Shown here: positions 1-9,310 of the stretch, piece after piece | How positions within the stretch are numbered: position 1 is the stretch's first letter | Layout: each line of letters starts with the position of its first letter | Assembly (NCBI GenBank): GCA_030704615.1 | Contig: CM060731.1 | Location: 27,588,001 to 27,652,000 of the forward strand | DNA: 64,000 bases | From: Takakia lepidozioides | Lineage: Eukaryota; Streptophyta; Takakiopsida; Takakiales; Takakiaceae | Direction of reading: 5' to 3' | Made by a program: the position numbers and the translations under genes | The notes under the pieces: generated by a model | Databases searched by the model: none | What the model saw: the letters and a program-made list of their open reading frames with translations, nothing else | What the model was told of the DNA's origin: nothing

Positions 1-60
1 TGACTAGTTGTAGCCTAGTGGTTGGACTAGTGGTGGACTAGTGGTATACTAGTGTGTGGT
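1..60. repeat. Short low-complexity GACTAGTGG-like repeat
   Basis: The first 60 bases carry several imperfect copies of a 9-11 base unit around GACTAGTGG. The array is cut by the window edge, so its true length is unknown. No coding potential is seen. Confidence 0.6.
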
Positions 61-837
61 GTGCACATGTGTTGTGTGGTTTTTGGACAGCGATGTAGTT
101 GTGTAGCGATATGTATGCGCACGACACAACCAACGGTGGTTGGTCAAAGCACATGGGGTACTTATTTGCTCATATGATCAAAAGTAATTGGTATGAGTTT
201 ATAGCTCGATGTTATCACAAGCTCAGCTTCATCTTGTCTCATAATGCTCTATCTTTGTACCAGCAGCTACTAGCCCATATAACACTATTTTAACTAATTC
301 TGGACTTTTGTTTGGTCCAGAAATAATATGAGAAATATGAATAAACAAAATTTATTATTGAAATAAAGTGATATATATGATTATTTTGGTTATTTTATGC
401 ACAATATAACCATGAACAATAATCCTCCAAACATTTTTTGGATACAATATAAGTATGTATTGTGGTTTTAGAAGAATATCCACTGCCAAGTTGACGTTCA
501 CGAAAAAAATGGGAGGATACAATAAATTACACCATGATGTGAGGTCAGATATGTAAAACTTTTTACACAAAATGGTTGCCATATCAGATGACATACAAAA
601 CCAAACATAGAACAATCATGGCATGTGATGAAGAGGATGACATGAAAGAATGTGTCCGCATACATTGATGATAAACATTCATATTTTATTAGAGATGCAA
701 CTTTGGCGTTCCAGTCAGACACAATGTAACGTCAATTGTACATCCGTTGGACTTAATGTTATCCAGCGGCTTGAAGCCATACAACGGCTTACACTAATTC
801 ATTAATATTACAGAGCCTCCTCCCAAACGGCTCGTAG
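61..837. other. No gene recognised
   Basis: AT-rich stretch with only short unsupported reading frames on both strands. I see no domain, no splice-consistent exon and no transposon end. Confidence 0.5.
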
Positions 838-1077
838 TCAAGGCATGTGTTCGAAGACGCCTCCGGTTACCACAACCACTTGTAACGGTCTCCGCACCAG
901 AGGAAACGGAAATACTTTCGGAGAATTCGAACCTAGTAGTAACATTATCATCCGAAATGTTACTTGGAACTCTACTTGTTGAATCTCTTGATGCCCTTGA
1001 AGCCTGCTGGGAAGCCCGCCATTCTTACCAATCACGAAGCTCTTCTTCTTCTTTTCGAATTCGCTCCTTGAATGTGA
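838..1077 (-). pseudogene. Candidate 3' exon of the decayed FCP1-like locus
   Basis: On the minus strand a polypyrimidine tract and CAG acceptor precede position 1077. A Lys/Glu-rich coding-like stretch (reading RIRKEEEELRDW) follows and ends at a GTAAGA donor-like site. Downstream is a Ser/Arg-rich segment. It lies 3' of the HAD fragment at 1221-1772, whose exon ends in a GTATGT donor, so it may be the next exon. No family was recognised. The exon call rests only on splice-site consensus and composition. Confidence 0.3.
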
Positions 1078-1220
1078 CTGGGCAAAATAATTTTTAATAT
1101 GACAAATGTCAATTGAAATGTGGAACATTTGTAGAAAAAATGATAAAGTAAAAGTGAAAGTGGAAGACACTTTCAAGATCAAATTCTCCATAAACAACAA
1201 ACAGTGGGATAAGTACATAC

Positions 1221-1772
1221 CAAGGTAATCAGGTTTCTTTTGTTGTGGGATCCAAACACAAAGATCAACATATCTTCCATACCAAGCCCAATAGGCATGG
1301 TGCGACCAATAGGCTTACGAGAACACTTGGCAGGGTTCTCGCTGATGTAATCTACGACTGTTGAAGCTGCAACCATTTTCAATATATATGGCCACACAAC
1401 TTTTGTCATATCATCCTGGTCAACCAAACCCTTTGGTGATGGCTTGTATGAAATATGGAAGAATCCAGTATTTGGTGGGTTTCGGAGGCCTTTTGATGGC
1501 TCATCATTGACAATGAGTATTTGTCCCTGCGTTGCAAAGGGTGTACCAAGGTACTTGGCAAGAACAGTGCGAATATCCTTAACGAGATATTTCATCCCAG
1601 GCATGATGTAACCGGTAGTGTCTTTGCAATCTTCAGCTGACCAGATGAAGCAAAACTTCTTCGCAATTTTCGTAGGAACTAAGCACTCGAGCATCCTACA
1701 AAGAACATCTCTTTCAGCACATGACCAAATCGTCACGTGAAAATGCACGAACCCAAGGTTGAGAAACTCCAA
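1221..1772 (-). pseudogene. FCP1/NIF-like HAD phosphatase fragment, copy 3
   Basis: The minus-strand reading frame encodes the C-terminal two thirds of an FCP1-homology (NLI-interacting-factor-like) HAD fold. It has an FIWSAEDC segment, a KDIRTVL helix, an ILIVNDEPSKGLRNPPNTG block equivalent to HAD motif III, and a C-terminal helix ending VVDYISENP. In this family motif III normally has two aspartates (LLIDDSP). Here the first is Asn, so catalysis is doubtful. Motif I is not present in this copy. The exon ends at a GTATGT donor just below 1221. It is the most downstream of three HAD-like copies on this strand. I am fairly sure of the fold and unsure whether any transcript is made. Confidence 0.6.
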
Positions 1773-2131
1773 GACTCAAGGCCGGGGAACCACAAAAGGT
1801 CTGTCGGGAACATGAATTGTAACTTTCCTGAAACGAAATCTCTCCTTAAACAATTCACCGTCGGTTGGAGGTGGCCGGTAGCAGAGGAGTCCATTGACAC
1901 TCAATATTAACAACATCCGTTTCCTCTTCCCCGATGTGGCAAATGAAGGTTGATGGACGATGCCATCCTTCGCAATTTAAGTGTTCCCGCCGTCAGAAAT
2001 AACACGATGTAGTGTTTCTTAGTTTCAAAGTGACCTCTACGTTTTCCAAGACATAAATGTCCCGACAATGGACTACTGTAAAGGACCAAGAGTAGACCAT
2101 ATATTGAAGAGTTCGAGATCACGAAAAGATG
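1773..2131. other. No gene recognised between HAD copy 3 and the first palindrome
   Basis: Probably intron or eroded exon of the minus-strand locus. Short reading frames here match no family I know. Confidence 0.35.
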
Positions 2132-2155
2132 AATGTCGGCTGTCAAGTGGAGGTT
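2132..2155. repeat. 24-bp near-palindrome, copy 1 (degenerate)
   Basis: Right half matches the consensus arm CAGTGGAGGTT with one change. The left arm has about five mismatches to AACCTCCACTG. First of seven copies spaced roughly 1 kb apart to 9.3 kb. Confidence 0.5.
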
Positions 2156-2229
2156 AGTGGACGCACCTTGTCGGGAGGCGCATTCAAGAAGTTTTGCGGC
2201 TCCATACTCGCTTGTATAAAAATTACGGA

Positions 2230-3116
2230 GTTAGTTTGGGGCCGCAAAACAAACAGCAAACGAAAGTGGAGAAATGGTTTTGAAATATACCATTGAAGCC
2301 TTATTGGAATGTCTTGCAGAACAACAGTGGATTCCCGCGGGCTTGGATTGACGAGGCGCCACAACATCCAAGGGAGTCCTCATGTGTTTGGAGTCCGTTT
2401 TTTTTTTCTTGTCAGCCTTTTGTCCGTTGGAAAGATTTCCTGCAGATGAAAGAAATGGCTCGGGGCCTCTTTTTTGCCTCTTTGGTGCAGAACATTGTGC
2501 CAGCAGTTCAGGGTCACGCTGTGTCGATATTGGAGATGTTTTGCCATTGAACGATAGGAGGAGTGGAGGGACAACAACATGCAAGCACAAAAAATTGTCC
2601 CTTGAGCACTCGACATCCTGGATGGAATGAAAATGCAACGAAGGAATAATTTACCTCGAAACTGCATTCCAATGCAGCCGTCGTTTGACAGGAAGGTCAT
2701 AATCTGCATTTTTTTTGATCTGGGGCGACAGATGAATATCAAACCCCAAACTAAGTGAAACTAGGAGAATGAGCAATGAGCGAGAAATGAGTTTAAGTCA
2801 CCTGACTCCTGCGGATTTGGGCTGTCCAACCCTCATGCTGGGGAGATATGCGAGGAAGAGACGGAACCAGGTGCAGCGGAGCCGTAGCCAAGTCCCCGAC
2901 GGTTGCCCTGCGGGTTGGATAGACCAGACCCTGTGTACTGAACAAAGAGGGTGAGGAATGTTGGGAAAGGTCGATAAAGTTTCCGGGATATTTGTGTTCT
3001 TCAGCACCTTGGACTTTATACCCAGGAGGACCCGAGAGGAGAAGAGTGTCGCCCGCTTCCCATGGAACTTGGTGCTTAGTCATGTGGATGAAGAGACAGT
3101 ACGATTTAGGCTTCAT
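2230..3116 (-). pseudogene. Unrecognised coding-like remnants (Lys/Ser-rich exon plus a second exon)
   Basis: Two minus-strand open stretches look more protein-like than chance. One, about 2,280-2,640, is rich in Lys, Ser and Gln (for example KADKKKKTDSKH), like a disordered linker. The other, about 2,795-3,085, contains VPWEAGDTLLLSGPPGYKV, which reads like a folded beta-rich domain but matches nothing I can name. Both share strand and spacing with the HAD modules on either side, so they may be exons of the same decayed gene. No intact gene model can be drawn. Confidence 0.3.
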
Positions 3117-3301
3117 AGGGAGGAGTTGACAGAGGATCCACCCTCAATTTGAGCACCATCGTGAACCCTCGGAAAGCCTTCAATACTCACTGCTGATCCG
3201 GAGGGTTCCTTTAGGGGACTTGAGGAACCGATGACGTCGTCAGCATCTCCTTGCACCTGACAAAGAGACATAATCATAAATCCGGGAGTGCAGGAATGTG
3301 A

Positions 3302-3323
3302 ACCTCCACTGAACAGTGGAGGT
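3302..3323. repeat. 24-bp near-palindrome, copy 2 (perfect 10-bp arms)
   Basis: ACCTCCACTG, a 2-base spacer, then its exact reverse complement. It lies in apparently non-coding DNA between candidate exons. Confidence 0.85.
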
Positions 3324-3522
3324 CACTACATATAGTCATGTCCCCATATGAAGGCCTGTATCAGAGTCTTGGGATTGCCCGGAATGTGCGTCAAGAATTC
3401 AATAGAAAATGAGTGAAAATGAGAGTACCATATCTAACACGTGTGTGATTACAAGGCAATGAAAATCAGAAACCATGAAGATATTTAATAGCTCGAGTGA
3501 GATGGGATTGATCAAAAATAAT

Positions 3523-4188
3523 TTATTTTGAAGCATCATATCTGAGACTCTTAAAACCGTTGTCCTCAATAAAATCCCAGAGTGGCATAAACTTGGGATC
3601 GTTTGAAACATTGGGAAAAAAACTCAACCCTATCTTTTTTTTCCTAAGATAGCTTGAAACAGTGGGATGTTTCCTCATTCTAAGCAAATAGGTCTGAAGA
3701 ACCTTGAGAAGATAGCAACCATCAGTCTCCACGGTCTGGAACGGTTTGAGAACAAGACATGAGTCGGGCGGGTTCAATACACACTTCATGGCGGTGTCGT
3801 CAATGAGCAGAGTGTTACTCTTGGTGTATTGTCAACCAAATCTCTGCTAGACCTTGACCAGTGGCTTCAAAAACAAATGAGGAGGGTCCAATCTTGATTT
3901 GAATTGAGGGTGAACCGAAGTGAGACATGAAATACAATCCTCTTGAGACATAACTAAGGCCGGTTGAGGTAGACCACGAAGCAAAAAATCCATGATGGGC
4001 TGCAAGTTCTTGTACATCACAGAGCTGCAAATCCCTAACCGTAAGTGTTTATGCAACTTTGTCCACACTTCGCGATATTTCTCCCGTCTAAAGACAAGTC
4101 GGAATCCGACAAGAGCTGGAATTATGTAGTCCGATTCTGAAAACTGGAGGACATTGTAGCTCTTCTGGTGCTTCAAGATTTTGCACAA
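3523..4188 (-). pseudogene. FCP1/NIF-like HAD phosphatase fragment, copy 2, with two in-frame stops
   Basis: One continuous minus-strand frame runs from about 4,188 to 3,523 and reads as an FCP1-homology HAD domain. It has a LGICSSVMYKNLQPIMDFLL segment following where motif I would be, a central Cys-containing segment, LFLKPLVKV, then SNTLLIDDTAMKCVLNPP with the motif III Asp-Asp pair intact. Between KPLVKV and the motif III block are two stops in the same frame, TAG at 3,847-3,849 and TGA at 3,832-3,834. The match on both sides without frame change shows these are point mutations. TAG sits where the family often has Trp, so TGG-to-TAG is likely. Motif I was not found upstream. This is a dead copy. 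Confidence 0.65.
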
Positions 4189-4332
4189 GACTCACGTAAA
4201 ATATAATCAAATGCAACCCTTACGCAGGAGGAGAAACATGTGCTCCAATCTGCCAGAGAGTCATTCATACTTAGGATGATAAAAGGGAACAGTACAATGC
4301 ATTGGAAAAACTGACACCAAGCAAGTAAACAA

Positions 4333-4358
4333 GAACGTCCACTGGACAGCCGAGGTTC
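4333..4358. repeat. 24-bp near-palindrome, copy 3
   Basis: Full-length copy with two or three mismatches in the arms, including GAACGTCCACTG on the left. Confidence 0.65.
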
Positions 4359-4365
4359 ACCAAAC

Positions 4366-5240
4366 TCAATTAAAATATTTTATGTCCCAATGCAGCGGCA
4401 CGCAATTTGTGATTGCTAAGGAACTTCTGCCACCTACAATCAAAGTCTCTAAGAAATTTGACAGCTGGGTCGTTCTCGAAGAAATCCTTCGTAACGCCGA
4501 AAAGATGTAATTCGTTGAATGGCATGATAACCATCCCGGATAACCGGAACATGTTAAGGTGAGGCTTGAGCTCTTCCAGTATAGACTTATCTCTGTAAGG
4601 GTCACGCGCGCCTTATATTTTGGAAGGAAGATGGTATGTCCTAACGGGTTCAAGTAGGACTTGTACATATTGTCTACAGTGTCGATGAGGAGAGTATTGG
4701 ATTTGTAAGTTGTCGGGTCTTTCTCAACGAAAATATTGTAAAGACGTTTAAAGTAGATGAGATTTTTGGGAGCTTTAGGCCATTTTTCGTTGAATGTCGA
4801 CCTATGCATGACGGAATTCTCACTGCTGTAAGTTCTGACCTGGGAATAGTATTTCCCGAACACAGCCTTGGCGATAGTCTCGACGTTCATTTCAGGTCCA
4901 GTGTTCCAAAACAAATGGCAAACTTTTTGACGACCCACTTAACGAATTCGTCAAGACCGTTTCGCGTAGCTAACTTGAATTTCCCTGCGGAGATACAAGG
5001 CTGGGTGGCAGGAGGGGTTTTCTTTCCATCCTTTAGGTAAACCTCACAAAGGTAACCGATGTCCAGAACCGGGACGTAGTATCCTGGCCGGCATCCGTTC
5101 GGTCCCCAAGGAAGGGAATGCAGATCGTTTGGATTGACAGAAAATGAATAGTCAACTGGCGGGTAATGCATGTTGTCATGTGGAATAACAAAAAAGTTCA
5201 TTATTAATTTCAATTTCAGAAATCCCAAAGTTGAGAAACG
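4366..5240 (-). pseudogene. FCP1/NIF-like HAD phosphatase module, copy 1, frameshifted
   Basis: The most complete HAD copy. Reading on the minus strand: RPGYYVPVLDIGYLCEV corresponds to motif I of FCP1-like proteins (usually LDLNGLL) but keeps only part of the DxDx(T/V) pattern. Then come LATRNGLDEFVKWVVKKF, a frame change near 4,900, FWNTGPEMNVETIAKAVFG, SNTLLIDTVDNMYKSYLNPL (motif III region with the second Asp displaced), a second frame change near 4,605, and a C-terminal part ending LGHKIF before a stop at about 4,366. Known members are Ser/Thr or small-molecule phosphatases. With two frameshifts and altered motifs this copy is unlikely to be active. Upstream, a donor-like GTAATG near 5,265 separates it from the Glu/Gln-rich exon at 5,270-5,545. 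Confidence 0.6.
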
Positions 5241-5269
5241 GAAAAATAGAGTTGAAAGCATTACCGTTT

Positions 5270-5545
5270 TTTGGGGGGGCTGCTGAGATCCCTGGGCCGG
5301 CTGCTCCTCATCTTTCCCATCTCTACGGGAAACGTTATCCTCCTTCTCTGTGGCACCAGATGACAACCTCGATTGTCCAGTGGAGGTTACTTGTAGGACC
5401 AGCTCAGATAGAGAACAGTGATTGTCCGATCCACTCTTCTCTTCACCGTCTTAGTGTCATTGGAGTCGGTCCGTGTGTGTTTGATCTCCTCAGACGTCGT
5501 CTCACGAATCTACAAGAAATTAAAGAATCCCACGGATGAGGATTA
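5270..5545 (-). pseudogene. Charged linker exon, tandem duplicate B
   Basis: After a CTTGTAG acceptor-like site the minus strand reads ETTSEEIKHTRTDSNDTKTV and, after a frame change, VTSTGQSRLSSGATEKEDNV and a Glu/Gln-rich end. The upstream segment at 5,672-5,900 encodes the related ESHSEEMTHTRKGSKETQTV and VTSTIQSTLPSAGNE. The two DNA segments align along their length at an offset of about 370-380 bases, so one exon with flanking intron was duplicated in tandem and then diverged. No known domain; composition suggests a disordered linker between the acidic tail and the HAD module. Confidence 0.5.
5365..5388. repeat. 24-bp near-palindrome, copy 4 (inside a duplicated exon)
   Basis: Right arm is perfect; the left arm has three mismatches. 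In the minus-strand frame it encodes part of a VTSTGQS peptide, so this copy lies in apparent coding sequence. Confidence 0.7.
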
Positions 5546-5671
5546 TGGTGGTCTACATTGATCCGACAAAATTACCGAATTGAGCAATACCGAAGATGAG
5601 ACTCAAAGACCAATAATAAGAGTAATAAGAATAAAGCCAATGTTTTACCCGAATCGGGATCTGTTGTTGGA

Positions 5672-5900
5672 TTACGCGCTTGTGGTGCTTTGTCTCTTCT
5701 CCCTCCCCGCAAGTAGGAGGATTCTCTCATTCCCTGCAGATGGCAACGTCGACTGGATAGTGGAGGTTACTTGTGGAACCGGCTCAGGTGATCTGGCCCT
5801 CATTGTCAGATTCACATGTCTCTGCACCGTTTGAGTCTCCTTTGAGCCTTTTCGTGTGTGTGTCATTTCCTCCGAATGGGATTCTTGGATCTACAAGAAA
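5672..5900 (-). pseudogene. Charged linker exon, tandem duplicate A
   Basis: Minus-strand frame ESHSEEMTHTRKGSKETQTV continuing through VTSTIQSTLPSAGNE, preceded by a CTTGTAG acceptor-like site. It is the better preserved of the two tandem copies because no stop interrupts it. See the partner at 5,270-5,545. Function unknown. Confidence 0.5.
5745..5768. repeat. 24-bp near-palindrome, copy 5 (inside a duplicated exon)
   Basis: Right arm matches the consensus with one change; left arm has two. It falls at the equivalent position of the duplicated exon, so copies 4 and 5 may be one event multiplied by exon duplication. Confidence 0.65.
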
Positions 5901-6100
5901 AGTTATCCAAATCGGTTAGTGGTTGTCCACAAAGGTGTACGAACGGAAATATGTATCTGGGTGGAAATATGTTTTATTCGAAAGTCCAGAACAAAGGATG
6001 TGGAAAAAACATTCGGATTATGCCACTCACAAGTATGTATAATTACAATATTGTCATATTGTATTCAGAAATATGTACGAAATAAAAAATTCACTAATTG

Positions 6101-6631
6101 TCATTCGTTACCTACATCCAGAACCACTTCCTCGGTGACATTCTGGGACACCAGCTCTCGAGGATTGTTAACGGGATCCGGTGACATAATCAATGGCTCG
6201 TCACCTTCCACGGGTGTGAACCCTTGACCGAAGGTTTCAACTAACTCCGTCGATGTCGCTTCCTTGCCCCCTGGAGAAGCCGAATTTTGATTCGTGGTGT
6301 TATCGGAACTGGAGGAAGAGCTGTCCAGATTGTGTACACTTTGTGGCGCAACGTATTCTTGGGTATTTGAAGTACTACCTACTTTATCCAACTGGGAAAT
6401 TTCCTGGCCCTCTCTTTCCCTTTCCCACATTAGTCGCATCTGCCAGGGTCTTCGGTGACGATTTCCATGTCTCATCTTTGTATTTCTTCTCCTCCTCGTC
6501 CTGTTCTTGTTTCTCCTCCATTTCCTCGTCCTGATCCTTGTCGTGTCCTTCGTCATCATCTTCTTCGTCCACTTCGTCATCCTGCAGTGAGTCTCCGTCA
6601 TCTCCGTCTCATGCGATAGTCTGATTATCAA
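6101..6631 (-). pseudogene. Acidic low-complexity C-terminal tail of the ParB-like gene
   Basis: The minus strand encodes a run of Asp/Glu (for example VDEEDDDEGHDKDQDEEMEE). A frame change then gives a Ser/Asn/Thr-rich segment with SSSSSSDNTTNQNSASPGG and a final LIMSPDPVNNPRELVSQNV. This is typical of a disordered acidic tail on a nuclear protein. It follows the large exon at 7,024-8,270 on the same strand and precedes the linker exons. At least one frameshift joins the Asp/Glu part to the Ser-rich part. Family not recognised. Confidence 0.45.
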
Positions 6632-6875
6632 TCTGGAGCGTCTTGAAATAAGCCTCCACCTTGCTTCTACAAAAAAAAAAAATCGTTACATAGTTTATGT
6701 CAAGCACACGAATATTTCTTTCCTGCAATGAAACCAAACAATGAAATCAAAATAAATCCGACGAATTGCAACCACCGAAAGATTGAAAGGGTTAGGCTTT
6801 CTTTTGAGACAACTAGCAAACACACCAAACTCCCGAATAACAAACACCCAAAACACCCAAAACTCCAATAACATG

Positions 6876-6899
6876 AACCTCCACTGCCCAGTGGAGGTT
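6876..6899. repeat. 24-bp palindrome, copy 6 (perfect 11-bp arms)
   Basis: AACCTCCACTG, a CC spacer, then its exact reverse complement. Best-preserved copy, in a presumed intron. Confidence 0.9.
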
Positions 6900-7023
6900 A
6901 ACAAAATGGAAAAATTCAGACACAGGTTAAACACCCTATTCTGACAACGTAGAAAAACACGAGAGTTAAATCCGACAAACTGAAAACACAGACAATTCCA
7001 AAACGAAGCAGAATCCACTTACA

Positions 7024-8270
7024 AAGCAGAACGTATGTCATTGCCACTCCTCCAAAATGTTCACACAAAACATCCCGTCCCTGCAAAAAAGAAAAACCAG
7101 GTAATCGTAGGTGTCCGCCCTCGGCTCATGAGTGTAAGTCCTGCACTCCTTCTCTTGCGAGGTCGGGTCTACATCTGGTATTTGGATAACGGGATTAATT
7201 GGGTCCGGCATAAACAAAGCAGTTTGAATGTGATCGTCCGGATTCACCATCTCCTCAGCTGTTGCCGGAAATACGTAATCGAGACAGAGGACCGTCCGGG
7301 AGAATATAGTCGTGCAGCTCTTGTAAGGTGATTCAAACTTGCTGGGAATGTAATAACCCTGTCGGATAATAAACGATTTTGATCCATAGCCATTCCGGAT
7401 GTATGACACAAGATTTCCCGATGATTCTTGTGTCGAGAAAAACACAAAAGCACTGGACATGAGCTTCCGAGCCACAAAAGCATCCAGGATATTGGAGTAG
7501 TCATTTGCCTCGAAGACAACAGAGTCATCATCACAAACTGTATTGACGATCACCATCGATATGTCGTCGAACCGTTTCTTCGGTGCAAGTCCCAACCGTG
7601 ATCTGGCATCAACAAATTTTTGGTTGCCCCCCAGCTGTGTGTAATGGGACCTGAAGCTCGTACGTAGAATCGTCAGGGCATTCTGGTTATCCTCAAAGGT
7701 CTGCTTGCACGACAAGACATACTTCTTGAAGGCAACAGTCATTGGCTGCGTCTCCATATTCATCTTCTGTTTGCTTACAATGTAGTCGTTCCTGAGCCGA
7801 TCTCGAAAAGTTTCAAACTCAGCTTTGTTGAAGTTGTATTTTTACGCCACTCCTGTTTGGTATACGGTTCCGGGTTCTGTTTGCTCCTCCGAGGCCACCC
7901 TAAGACTTCCATTACATCGTCGATAATAAACCGTCGCAATTTCATTTGGTCAATATACGCGCTCATTGTGTTTTTGGATTTGTCCGCGCCCTTGAATTTC
8001 GTTCTCCGAATGCAAAGGTATCTGTTCAGGATTTTCTCCGCCACTTTTTTCAACTGCCTGCTATTAAGTCCTTGCAGTTTCGCAATAGCGATTTTATTCA
8101 GTGGTAGCTGTTCACCCTTGCACTGGATCCCGAAAATATCAATAAGTTTTCCTTGTTCCCACTGTTTGAACATTTCCTCCCATAGGTTCCATACGTCTTC
8201 ATCACAGAGAACTAGAACCATGGCCTCCTTCACGTTACTCATCTCCAATATGACTTGATATGCTTGCATA
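7024..8270 (-). pseudogene. Large uncharacterised exon of the ParB-like gene, one frameshift
   Basis: After a CAG acceptor just above 8,270 the minus strand reads EFMQAYQVILEMSNVKEAM, a Trp-rich helix-like part, the block GEQLPLNKIAIAKLQGLNSR, and on to QEWRK near 7,845. One base is missing there. The next frame continues YNFNKAEFETFRDRLRNDYI and then a long open part (7,763 to about 7,100) with FDDISMVIVNTVCDDDSVVF and SSAFVFFSTQESSGNLV. Near 7,085 an alternative frame gives GRDVLCEHFGGVAMTYVLL before a GTAAGT donor. The order after a ParB-like exon recalls large uncharacterised proteins of streptophyte algae and bryophytes, some with methyltransferase-like C termini; that is memory, not a search result. 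No DPPY or SAM-binding motif is visible. Confidence 0.5.
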
Positions 8271-8399
8271 AATTCCTGCGAAGATAATCAGGGCCAAAGT
8301 TAGATATTTCATTCGATATTTGATATTAATTTTTGAGATGAAACAATAGTCACAACTATCATGTCAATTATACTATACTCCAAATGATGATTCAATTGC

Positions 8400-9184
8400 C
8401 AATTCATCTCCGTCCATCTTGTTGTGCCTCGTAATTTAAACCTCTTTCTGTAGTGTCTCCTGCTTCGGAATGCGGTGCTCCTCCAAGTCAAATTTGTCCA
8501 ATCTGTTCATGTTCTCCACCAGGAACAGTTCCAATAGTGTGCCTAGAAAATCCTTGAAAAACCCAATGACCATGAATTTTTTGGAAGCGTTCTCTGCAAC
8601 ATCACGTTTTCATGATCATATGATGTTTCAAGTATTTTTGCGGCACATTTGCAGAACTGTTACAGGTGGAGAACATAAATAGATTGGGAAAAGGAGAGTT
8701 GGACAAGCACCTCATTACCAAACAAGAGACATTACAAAAGACCCCATCATGTCGAATTTCCGAATGTTGAACCATCCCGCTCGTTCATTGTAGCACCCTC
8801 CCTTATGAAGCTATTTTTATAGCGTCTCCTGCTTCGTAATGCGGTCTCCGTTCGTCACATTAAATCCGAGCTTGAAAATATTTTGGTTCTCTAGCAAAAG
8901 GAACAGAAAACACAATGAATCATTTACCTTCCATTGTCTAGTCTCCGACTTCGTTGTGTGATCGTTGTACTTTTTTGGCCTCCCCCTCAGCTCGAAGAAA
9001 TTTCGGACATGTGCAACTTTCTCGGGAAATTTTGTGTTAAATTTTCTACGCCTTATTCGGATCGTTTAGGAGCTTAGATAGCTTCACGAACCTCATCAGA
9101 TCCTTTGACCATATAATCTTTGAGGGCCAGTCAGTGTAGTTTTTCTTAAGATTGTCGTCGTCCACGTCTTGCACAAGTTCCTGC
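8400..9184 (-). pseudogene. Middle exons of the ParB-like gene, including a duplicated short exon
   Basis: Four minus-strand segments look exonic. From 9,184 after a CGCAG acceptor, ELVQDVDDDNLKKNYTDWPS leads to KLSKLLNDPNK, then a frame change gives FPEKVAHVRNFFELRGRPKK to a GTAAAT donor near 8,930. A short exon near 8,880-8,810 reads LENQNIFKLGFNVTNGDRIT then KQETL and a stop. A similar short exon near 8,520-8,430 reads VENMNRLDKFDLEEHRIPKQ then ETLQK. The last two are related over their length and look like a tandem exon duplication about 370 bases apart. One copy carries a stop and the first exon a frameshift, so the gene is not functional as read. Confidence 0.4.
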
Positions 9185-9242
9185 GACAGAATTGAATAAG
9201 GTCAGAAATGATATCGACCTAACAAGCATGTTGTTTAAAATT

Positions 9243-9274
9243 CATGAACCTCCACTATCCAGTGGAAGTTCATG
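9243..9274. repeat. 24-bp near-palindrome, copy 7 (14-bp arms, one mismatch)
   Basis: Arms at 9,243-9,256 and 9,261-9,274 pair with a single mismatch. The pairing extends the core by a flanking CATG. It lies in the presumed intron just after the ParB exon donor. Confidence 0.8.
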
Positions 9275-9310
9275 TTGTTACAAAAATTGGAATTTGTTGA
9301 GAAATATACC

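Noticed and set aside
5580-5834. Plus-strand frame containing VDWIVEVTCGTGSGDLALI, resembling a methyltransferase SAM-binding motif
   Set aside because: It is antisense to the duplicated linker exon on the minus strand, the partner duplicate does not keep the motif, and no other methyltransferase motif follows. Chance resemblance.
7079-7105. Polypyrimidine tract plus CAG inside the large exon as a splice acceptor
   Set aside because: The frame is open across it, and a possible donor (CTG|GTTTTT) is only 17 bases upstream. Either reading is possible, so no exon boundary was set.
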